Shown in pieces: positions 36,319-42,561 of a stretch of 42,561 nucleotides of DNA. The DNA is from Bacteroidota bacterium (GTDB lineage Bacteria; Bacteroidota; Ignavibacteria; Ignavibacteriales; Ignavibacteriaceae). Every line of letters begins with the position of its first letter. The stretch's first letter is position 1. The DNA is taken from NCBI GenBank assembly GCA_022708025.1, contig JAKIZM010000026.1:1-42561 (forward strand), written 5' to 3'. The translations under genes were made by a program, and so were the position numbers. The notes under the pieces were generated by a model, which searched no databases, was not told the origin of the DNA, and saw only the letters and a list, made by a program, of their open reading frames with translations.

Positions 36319-38046
36319 ATGCCTACACTATCCTGGATTGGTAAAGAAGCCGTAGAGAAACATCATCTTGAGATTCCTTATCGCTTATTGGAATATGATG
36401 ATTCTCTTTCTGTTGGTGATAAAGAAAACGGTAACTTAATTATACAAGGCGATAATCTTCACGCACTAAAAGCATTGCTCCCTTATTATGCTGGTAAAAT
36501 AAAATGTATTTACATAGATCCACCTTATAATACTGGAAACGAAAAATGGGCTTATAATGACAATGTTAATGCGCCTGAAATTAAAAAATGGTTAAATGAA
36601 GTGGTGGGAAGAGAAGGTGAGGATTTAACCCGGCACGATAAATGGCTGTGTATGATGTATCCAAGACTCCAAATCCTTAAAAAACTATTACATAAAAAGG
36701 GCTCTATCTTTATTAGCATTGACGAAAATGAGCAGGCAAATCTAAAACTGCTAATGGATGAAATATTTGGAGCAAAAAATTTTATTGAACAATTAATTTG
36801 GAATAAAAGAGTTCCCAAGAATGATAAATATATCGGTAATATTCATGAGTATATTTTATTATATGCAAAAGATATCGATTTAATTAATAAATTTATTCAG
36901 AGTAAAGAGGGTATTCCTGAAATAAACGATCTTTTAACTGAATTAAGAAGAAAAAAAATCCCGATACCAGAAGCAGAAAATGAAATTAAAAAACTTTATA
37001 AAAAAAATAATTATGATAGAGGAATAACTTTATACAATTCACTTGATGAAAATTATAGATTGTGGGGAAAAATAAATGTCAGTTGGCCTAATGGTCAAAC
37101 ATTTGGTCCCAGATATGATGTGATTCATCCAAAAACAGGGAAGCCCTGCAAAGTTCCTGATCGTGGGTGGCGTTGGACAAAAGAGACTTTTGATAAATTA
37201 CTTAATTATGAAAATGTTGTTGAATTGCATGATGGTAGTTTTAAATGTGGTTTAATATGGTTTGCTAAAGATGAAAATACACAACCTAGTTCTATCAAGT
37301 ATTTAGATGATGTATCATATTTTCTTTTGCGTTCTATTATAAGCACCAAAAGTCAAGGAGCAATATCCTTAAAAAATTTTTCTGATAGATCATTTGATTA
37401 CCCAAAGCCAGTTGATTTGATAAAATTATTATTTTCTTCAACTGATTTTAAAAATGGAATATTTTTAGATTCTTTTGCAGGGAGCGGTACAACTGCTCAC
37501 GCTGTAAAGGAACTAAATAAAGAAGACGGCGGCAATCGCAAATTCATACTTGTAGAACTCGAAGAAGATATTGCAAAAAATGTAACTGCTGAACGCATAA
37601 AAAGAGTTATTAATGGTTACGAAGTAGAAAAACCAAATGGCACAAAAGAAAAAGTCGAAGGTCTGGGCGGTGGTTTCCGTTACTGTAAACTTGGTGAACC
37701 ACTTTTTGATAAATTTGGTAATGTAAGGAAAGGAGTAAAATTCAGAGAACTTGCTTTTCATATTTTCTTCTCAGAAACTGGAGTGCCTCTGAAAGAAAAT
37801 GCTAAATTAACCTCACCATTTATTGGCAAATATAATGGCGTGGCATACTATCTTTTATTTAATGGTATCCTTGGCGATTTATCCGTAAATGGAGGTAATG
37901 TACTTACAAGTAAAATTTTATCAGAATTAAAATCACATAACGGACAGAAAATAATCTTCGGGGAAAGTTGCCGTTTGAGTTTAGCTCGCTTGAAAAAAGA
38001 AAATATTATCTTCAAACAAATTCCTTATGAAATTAAAATAAGCTAA
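36319..38046 (+). CDS. Type III restriction-modification DNA methyltransferase (Mod), adenine-specific
   Basis: N6-adenine methyltransferase subunit of a type III system; it recognises the target and directs Res. The order is beta-class: catalytic motif IDPPYNTG (Asp67-Tyr70) comes before the SAM-binding motif FAGSGTT (386-392). Between them is a long variable region (about 165-340) expected to hold the target recognition domain. ERIKRVINGYE after the SAM motif and the C-terminal block are typical of Mod. Length (575) fits. The variable region contains two runs of eight As (36951-36958 and 37000-37007). The ATG lacks a ribosome-binding site. The stop overlaps the next gene's start by one base (TAATG). 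The recognition sequence cannot be told. Confidence 0.93.
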   Translation: MPTLSWIGKEAVEKHHLEIPYRLLEYDDSLSVGDKENGNLIIQGDNLHALKALLPYYAGKIKCIYIDPPYNTGNEKWAYNDNVNAPEIKKWLNEVVGREGEDLTRHDKWLCMMYPRLQILKKLLHKKGSIFISIDENEQANLKLLMDEIFGAKNFIEQLIWNKRVPKNDKYIGNIHEYILLYAKDIDLINKFIQSKEGIPEINDLLTELRRKKIPIPEAENEIKKLYKKNNYDRGITLYNSLDENYRLWGKINVSWPNGQTFGPRYDVIHPKTGKPCKVPDRGWRWTKETFDKLLNYENVVELHDGSFKCGLIWFAKDENTQPSSIKYLDDVSYFLLRSIISTKSQGAISLKNFSDRSFDYPKPVDLIKLLFSSTDFKNGIFLDSFAGSGTTAHAVKELNKEDGGNRKFILVELEEDIAKNVTAERIKRVINGYEVEKPNGTKEKVEGLGGGFRYCKLGEPLFDKFGNVRKGVKFRELAFHIFFSETGVPLKENAKLTSPFIGKYNGVAYYLLFNGILGDLSVNGGNVLTSKILSELKSHNGQKIIFGESCRLSLARLKKENIIFKQIPYEIKIS

Positions 38047-38867
38047 TGAATAATGAATCCGAAAGCTTAAAAAAATATTACTTCGTTGATGAAACCGGCG
38101 ATTTCAACCTTTTTAATAAAAAAGGGCAAATAATTGTCGGTAATGAAGGAGTATCCAATTACCTGATGGTTGGTGTTGCAGATATTCCAAATCCTTTTAA
38201 ATTTTCTAAAAAGGTAAAAGAGCTTCGAAAAAATTTATTAGCTGATCCTTATTATAAAGATGTTCCTTCAATGCAGCCCGAAAATAATAAAACTGCATTA
38301 CTCTTTCACGCTAAAAATGATTTACCTGAGGTTAGAAGAGAATTTTATGAGCTTTTAAAAACTTCTGGAATTAGAATAGTAATAGAAATAAGAAGAAAAA
38401 TTGAGCTGGCTAAATTTGCTAAGACTTATTTTCAACTTACTGGTAACAAACTTACAGAAAACGATATATATGATGATCTTATCAAAAGGCTCTTCAGAAA
38501 TTTATTGCATAAGGCCGAAGAAAACATTATTGTATTTTCCACAAGAGGAGAATCAAACCGAAATAAAGCTCTGGCTAATGCCATTGAAAAAGCAAAACTA
38601 AACTTTGAAAAAGCTTATGGTAAAAAGTCAGATAAAAAAGTAAAAATCTATTCTGCTTATGCACACGAGCACGCTGGTTTGCAGGCGATTGATTATTATC
38701 TTTGGGCAATACAACGATTCTATGAAAGGGAAGAAACAAGATTTTATGAATTTTTACAGGATGATTTTAAACTAATTATGGATTTGGATGATAAAAGAAA
38801 TAAGGAATATGGTGAATGGTATAGCAGTAGAAATAAATTAGATTTAAAAAAAATAAAGCCCGGTTAA
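38046..38867 (+). CDS. DUF3800 family protein within the type III R-M locus
   Basis: A 273-residue protein with the DUF3800 signature: N-terminal YYFVDETGDF (Asp15, Glu16) and late GLQAIDYYLWAIQRF with Asp216. Between lie a basic helical region and FSTRGESNRN. These spaced acidic residues suggest an RNase H-like fold, as predicted for the family, but no activity is established. Such genes often sit in defence or mobile regions. The start overlaps the mod stop (TAATG), so it should be translated together with Mod. It separates mod from res, which are normally adjacent, and may be a third component or an accessory nuclease. This role is inference. Confidence 0.85.
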   Translation: MNNESESLKKYYFVDETGDFNLFNKKGQIIVGNEGVSNYLMVGVADIPNPFKFSKKVKELRKNLLADPYYKDVPSMQPENNKTALLFHAKNDLPEVRREFYELLKTSGIRIVIEIRRKIELAKFAKTYFQLTGNKLTENDIYDDLIKRLFRNLLHKAEENIIVFSTRGESNRNKALANAIEKAKLNFEKAYGKKSDKKVKIYSAYAHEHAGLQAIDYYLWAIQRFYEREETRFYEFLQDDFKLIMDLDDKRNKEYGEWYSSRNKLDLKKIKPG

Positions 38868-38935
38868 GGCTAGGTAATCAAAGATAAACTTTGCTTACAC
38901 CCGGCATGTAGCCGACTTTCACCTTATCGAGCTAC
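38857..38935. other. Structured spacer between DUF3800 and res
   Basis: The 109-base gap between the DUF3800 gene and res is GC-richer than its surroundings and can form consecutive hairpins. These are AGCC/GGCT (38857-38860 with 38868-38871), which spans the DUF3800 stop; GTAA-CAAAG/CTTTG-TTAC (38874-38898, one mismatch, 5-nt loop); and GTAGCCGA/TCG-GCTAC (38908-38915 with 38927-38935, one bulged A). A competing CGGC/GCCG at 38902-38914 exists. No T-run follows. It could be an attenuator, a small RNA, or a remnant of an inserted element. On the minus strand the last loop region reads GGTGAAAGTCGGC, reminiscent of a group II intron motif but too short to call. Confidence 0.4.
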
Positions 38936-38976
38936 TGCAAAAGTAAATAAACATTTATACAAAAGCAAAGAATAAA

Positions 38977-41586
38977 ATGCTCAAAAAATATCAACAAAAT
39001 TCTCTTGATGCACTAACAATATATCTTCAGCGTAGTGCTATTTACAACGATGTAAAGAAAGCTTATGCAATATCTACAAAAGAAAATTTTGGTGCTGAAG
39101 GCTTATATAATGACGCTGGTTTTACGAATATCCCTTATGTCTGTCTTCGTTTACCTACCGGAGGTGGTAAAACCTTCTTGGCTGCTCATTCAATCCCTAT
39201 TATTTGTAAAGAATACTTATCTCGTGATTTTTCTCTGGTAATCTGGCTTGTACCAAGCAACGCAATTTTAGAACAAACTTATAATTGCTTAACTGATAAT
39301 AATCATCCTTACCGCAGCGTGTTGAACGAAACTTTTTATGGTAATATTGAAGTGTTAAGGATAGATGAAGCAAGAAACATTTCTAAAGGTACTTTACAGT
39401 CAAATACTGTAATTATTATTTCAACCTTTGCATCCTGGCGTGTTGGTGACAAAGAAGGACGTAAAGTATATGAGCAGAATGGATCACTTTCTACTCATTT
39501 TGAATTTCTAAAATCAGCTCAAACCCTTCATTTGGATAAGATTAATGGTTCTGATATTCCAGTCCATTCTCTTGCAAATGTAGTCTATCTGAATAACCCA
39601 ATATTTATTATTGATGAAGCACATAATGCAAGAACTGAATTGACTTTTGAAGTACTTAAAAGATTAAATCCATCTTGTTTAATTGAGTTTACTGCAACAC
39701 CAAAAACCAAAGGACCTGATAGAAGCAATGTTCTTTATAGTGTATCTGCAGCAGAACTCAAAGCGGAAAATATGATTAAAATGCCAATTGAGTTACTTAC
39801 AACTGCCGATTGGCAAACAGCAATTTCTGATGCGGTAAAGAAACAGCAAGAGTTAGAAAACATTTCAAAGCAAGAAGAATCTAAAACCGGTGAGTATATT
39901 CGTCCAATAGTTTTAATCCAAGCCCAGCACGATAGCAAAATTGAAAGCACAATCAATGTAGATGAAGTAAAGCATTTCTTGATTAACACCCTGAAAATTC
40001 CCGATGAACATATCGCCGTTGCTACTGGTTCAGAAAAGGGGATTGAGGGAAAAGATTTATTATCCAGTGAAGAACAAATTCGTTTTATAATAACTAAGCA
40101 AGCATTGAAAGAGGGCTGGGATTGTCCATTCGCTTATATCTTTTCATCAGTTGCTAAAGTTAGTTCAAGTAAAGATGTTGAACAATTACTCGGTAGAGTT
40201 CTTAGAATGCCAAAAGTTCAACGAAAAGAAAATGAAGTTTTAAATCGTGCTTATGCATTTGTTTCATCTGAAAGTTTTTATCAAACTGCTATTAATTTAC
40301 GCGATAGCTTAGTTCAGTCCGGTTTTACAGCTGCCGAAGTTTCAGACTTGATCGAAGTTAGTCCTCAGCAAATCTCTTTTGGTCCTTTATTTACAAATAC
40401 AAGGATACACATCTCTTCTAAGCTCGATGAATCTAAGTTGAGCGATGAACTCAAAAAGAAGATCGAATATAATCCGGAAGAAAAAGCCATAATATTAAAA
40501 TCGGATATTTCGGAAAGTGAAAAGGAAGAAATAAAAAACGTTTTGAAGAGTGAAGAAGATAAAGCACAAGTAGATTCAGTTTATAATGAAATTCTTCTTC
40601 TATCTAAACATAAACTTCCACCATCAAGGCAAGGAAACGTCTTTAAGCTTCCGCAGCTCTTTATCGATTTCGATGGCGAGAGACGGATATTTGATGAAGA
40701 AGTATTACTGCCATTAGATTGGAATTTAGCAAAGTGTGATTCAACATTAAATGAATCTGAATTTCCATTAAAAGTAGATTCTGGTCAAAAAGGATTAATT
40801 GATATTGATAGTAAAGGAAATGCTATCACTTATGCTCCTTCTGTTGTTCAAGCAGAATTAAAAAGCATTATTGTGTCAAGCACAATGGATAAAGATGGTT
40901 TGATTCAGTGGTTAGTTCGTGAACTAAGACATCAATCTATTCCTTATGCTCAAACTATAGTGTTTATTTCTAACTTAGTCGAAAGCTTGATCTCTTCACG
41001 CAATCTACAAGTTGAACATCTAGTGTTTATGCGCTTCAGATTAAAGTCAGCAATTAAAGAAAAAATTAAAAATCATTACCTTGCTGCAAAACAAAAGGGA
41101 TTTCAGCAATTACTTTTCATAGAGCCGAACATTGTAAAAGAAGTGCTAAGTAAATTCTCATTAGGTGAAGATTTTATTTTTCCCGTGGCTTATCCAGTTG
41201 CAAATCCTTATTCAGGCAGCTTCCGGTATTCAAAACATTTCTATTCTCAAATTGGGGATATGAATGACGAGGAAGCTGAATGTGCATTAAACATTGATTC
41301 AAACTCAAATGTTGAGTTTTGGGTAAGAAATCTTGAAAGACAAGAATTTCATTCATTCTGGTTGCAAACATCAACAGATAAATTCTATCCTGATTTTATT
41401 GCAAAACTTAAGGATGAAACAATAGTTTTAATTGAATACAAAAACACTACGCTTTACTCAACCGATGATTCTAAAGAAAAAAGACAAATTGGAGATTTCT
41501 ATGCTAATCTGAGTAGTGGTAAAATTCGCTTTGTTATGTTGAATGGTAAAGAATGGAATACACTTTACAATTATTTAAAGCAATAA
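38977..41586 (+). CDS. Type III restriction enzyme Res subunit (helicase-nuclease)
   Basis: Superfamily 2 helicase/translocase with a nuclease domain; with Mod it cleaves unmodified DNA. Motifs are Walker A LPTGGGKT (59-66), DEAH box IIDEAHNAR (Asp213-His216), motif III EFTATPKTKG, and motif VI EQLLGRVLRMP. The C-terminus has a PD-(D/E)xK nuclease site: Pro805-Asp806 in FYPDFIA and Glu820-x-Lys822 in LIEYKN. Length is 869, a little shorter than EcoP1I-type Res, but all expected blocks are present, so it appears intact. It starts 109 bases after DUF3800 and may have its own expression control there. The ATG at 38977 has only a weak purine-rich upstream stretch. Confidence 0.92.
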   Translation: MLKKYQQNSLDALTIYLQRSAIYNDVKKAYAISTKENFGAEGLYNDAGFTNIPYVCLRLPTGGGKTFLAAHSIPIICKEYLSRDFSLVIWLVPSNAILEQTYNCLTDNNHPYRSVLNETFYGNIEVLRIDEARNISKGTLQSNTVIIISTFASWRVGDKEGRKVYEQNGSLSTHFEFLKSAQTLHLDKINGSDIPVHSLANVVYLNNPIFIIDEAHNARTELTFEVLKRLNPSCLIEFTATPKTKGPDRSNVLYSVSAAELKAENMIKMPIELLTTADWQTAISDAVKKQQELENISKQEESKTGEYIRPIVLIQAQHDSKIESTINVDEVKHFLINTLKIPDEHIAVATGSEKGIEGKDLLSSEEQIRFIITKQALKEGWDCPFAYIFSSVAKVSSSKDVEQLLGRVLRMPKVQRKENEVLNRAYAFVSSESFYQTAINLRDSLVQSGFTAAEVSDLIEVSPQQISFGPLFTNTRIHISSKLDESKLSDELKKKIEYNPEEKAIILKSDISESEKEEIKNVLKSEEDKAQVDSVYNEILLLSKHKLPPSRQGNVFKLPQLFIDFDGERRIFDEEVLLPLDWNLAKCDSTLNESEFPLKVDSGQKGLIDIDSKGNAITYAPSVVQAELKSIIVSSTMDKDGLIQWLVRELRHQSIPYAQTIVFISNLVESLISSRNLQVEHLVFMRFRLKSAIKEKIKNHYLAAKQKGFQQLLFIEPNIVKEVLSKFSLGEDFIFPVAYPVANPYSGSFRYSKHFYSQIGDMNDEEAECALNIDSNSNVEFWVRNLERQEFHSFWLQTSTDKFYPDFIAKLKDETIVLIEYKNTTLYSTDDSKEKRQIGDFYANLSSGKIRFVMLNGKEWNTLYNYLKQ

Positions 41587-41650
41587 AAATTTCTATGAGA
41601 TATTAACTTTATGAAACTAAATAATCAACAAAACCTAGTGTTGACTCTAT

Positions 41651-42028
41651 ATGGAAAATTACTCTCAATTAAATATTCTAATCGTTGATGATGATGAAAC
41701 TATTTGCCAAATACTTCAGGAATATTTTTTAGAAGAAAAATTTTTAGCAGAATATGTCTTAAACGGAATTGATGCATTAAAATTATTAGAAGAAAAATCA
41801 TTCGATATTGTTATTTTGAATCTTAACATGCCTGGTTTAAGAGGTAACGAAGTCTTGACAATAATAAAACGTAAATTTCCTTCATTGCCTGTAATTATGT
41901 TATCAGCTCAGTCTGCAGTAAGTGCTGTCGTAGAATGTATTAAAATCGGTGCAGTTGATTATCTTACCAAGCCTTTTGATTATGATGAGTTATTGGAGTG
42001 CATTATACGATACTTTGATCGCAAATAA
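41651..42028 (+). CDS. Single-domain response regulator with Asn at the phospho-acceptor site
   Basis: A 125-residue receiver domain and nothing else. The acidic pocket is present (IVDDDE, Asp13/Asp14), as are the switch Ser in MLSAQS and the conserved Lys in YLTKPF. The phospho-acceptor position, normally Asp in the form LLDLNMPG, reads ILNLNMPG with Asn57 (codon AAT at 41819-41821). It probably cannot be phosphorylated in the usual way and may be a pseudo-receiver, held in one state or controlled by binding. No output domain or histidine kinase is adjacent. It lies 64 bases after res on the same strand. A co-transcript with the R-M genes is possible; a functional link is not shown. Confidence 0.88.
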   Translation: MENYSQLNILIVDDDETICQILQEYFLEEKFLAEYVLNGIDALKLLEEKSFDIVILNLNMPGLRGNEVLTIIKRKFPSLPVIMLSAQSAVSAVVECIKIGAVDYLTKPFDYDELLECIIRYFDRK

Positions 42029-42192
42029 ATTATAAAATATTTAGCTTGCTAAATTTCTCAATTAAATAAATCTAACACGTTCAAAGTATAGGTAAAAATA
42101 AAGATAAGTAGGAAATAACAAAAAACACTTAGTAACCAATTTCAGTTTTTGCAGCAACAGTCATCAAATATTTTTCATTCCAGGAAAACAAA

Positions 42193-42236
42193 AAAAGCCC
42201 GATTATACTTTATTATACTTTCACATTCGGGCTTTT
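42193..42236. terminator. Bidirectional terminator next to tRNA-Arg
   Basis: AAAAGCCCGA (42193-42202) pairs with TCGGGCTTTT (42227-42236). On the minus strand it follows the tRNA by 4 bases and ends in a U-run; it could also serve plus-strand transcripts from the response regulator side. The 24-nt loop contains the decamer ATTATACTTT twice in tandem. Confidence 0.85.
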
Positions 42237-42240
42237 AGTG

Positions 42241-42314
42241 TACACCCGCAGGGATTCGAACCCCGAACCTTCTGATCCGTAGTCAGATGCTCTATCCAAT
42301 TAAGCTACGGGTGC
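42241..42314 (-). tRNA. tRNA-Arg (anticodon ACG)
   Basis: A 74-nt cloverleaf reads on the minus strand from 42314. The acceptor stem GCACCCG pairs with CGGGTGT (first pair G-U), with discriminator A. The D-arm is GCTTAATTGGATAGAGC. The anticodon stem TCTGA/TCAGA encloses CTACGGA with anticodon ACG. The T-arm has TTCGAAT in the loop. CCA is not encoded. This isoacceptor normally has its first anticodon base edited to inosine to read CGN codons. A terminator follows directly. Confidence 0.97.
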
Positions 42315-42561
42315 ATAAAATTTTGTGATGCAAAGTTAATATAATCAGTCTGTTTTATCAATCACTTAATAGTCTCAAATCCGATATAGGACATAAAAAC
42401 AAAGATAATTTAACGGACAAATAATTATTTCTTAAAAATTCTTCCTTATGACTGTCTTTATTGAGCTAAAGGTGATTGTTCATATAACATTTTGAAGTCT
42501 TTACTTTAAGATATAGTCAGCTTGGAGAAAGTTATCCCTGAGTTTTGTTCTTATTGTTTTT

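Noticed and set aside
38868..38976. tRNA or full group II intron in the DUF3800-res spacer
   Set aside because: No cloverleaf can be formed, and the region is far too short for an intron; only a short motif on the minus strand is reminiscent.
36023..41650. CRISPR array or insertion sequence at the restriction-modification locus
   Set aside because: No regularly spaced repeats, transposase gene or terminal inverted repeats were found around it.
42315..42561. Gene fragment at the right edge
   Set aside because: No convincing reading frame or RNA structure on either strand.

Overview
The window looks like chromosome of a member of the Ignavibacteria or a close relative in the Bacteroidota/Chlorobi (FCB) group. 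DNA is AT-rich. Pointers to this group are a full-length SprA translocon and PorX regulator of the type IX secretion system (T9SS), a secreted protein ending in a T9SS type A sorting domain with an NYPNPFNPTT motif, the HpnC/HpnD/HpnE squalene genes, a rhomboid protease with a DUF6576-like tail and a DUF4296-like lipoprotein. Shine-Dalgarno sequences are strong at only a few genes (gap, dnaK, the STAS gene, the biotin ligase) and absent at many others, as is usual in this group. The placement rests on gene content, not on a marker gene or a database search.

Layout. 1-7020 holds the 3' end of nuoF (complex I), then gap and pgk separated by an intrinsic terminator, a rhomboid protease and a small lipoprotein in one run, and a convergent recQ. 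A mostly empty spacer of about 430 bases follows. 7452-10459 carries a 3-hydroxyacyl-CoA dehydrogenase, acetate kinase and a short-chain dehydrogenase-like protein lacking the catalytic Tyr and Lys. A bidirectional terminator separates this from a reverse-strand STAS protein. 11204-14674 is the hpnC-hpnD-hpnE squalene operon with a cupin gene behind it. 14941-26100 is a long same-strand block: sprA, porX, tsaE, tsaB, a two-repeat DUF1573 protein and accD, tightly overlapping from porX onward. A biotin-protein ligase lies convergent to accD, so a carboxylase subunit and the enzyme that biotinylates the same complex are side by side. 27151-36022 carries dnaK, a membrane acyltransferase, ruvB, a secreted M1 aminopeptidase, a THUMP-type RNA methyltransferase and a C39-like T9SS cargo protein.

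The accessory part is 36319-41586: a type III restriction-modification locus in which a DUF3800 gene sits between mod and res. DUF3800 is translationally coupled to mod. It is separated from res by a short, GC-richer spacer that can fold into several consecutive hairpins. Next to it is a single-domain response regulator with Asn in place of the phospho-acceptor Asp. The window ends with a reverse-strand tRNA-Arg(ACG) and its terminator; 42315-42561 shows nothing I can support.

How the genes work together: gap/pgk/ackA serve central carbon and energy metabolism; sprA, porX and the C39-like cargo belong to protein secretion; hpnCDE makes squalene (no cyclase is present here); tsaE/tsaB act in tRNA threonylcarbamoylation; accD and the biotin ligase in fatty acid synthesis. 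The most unusual items are the mod-DUF3800-res locus with its structured spacer, the Asn-receiver protein, the catalytically altered SDR protein, and the unclear translation start of sprA.
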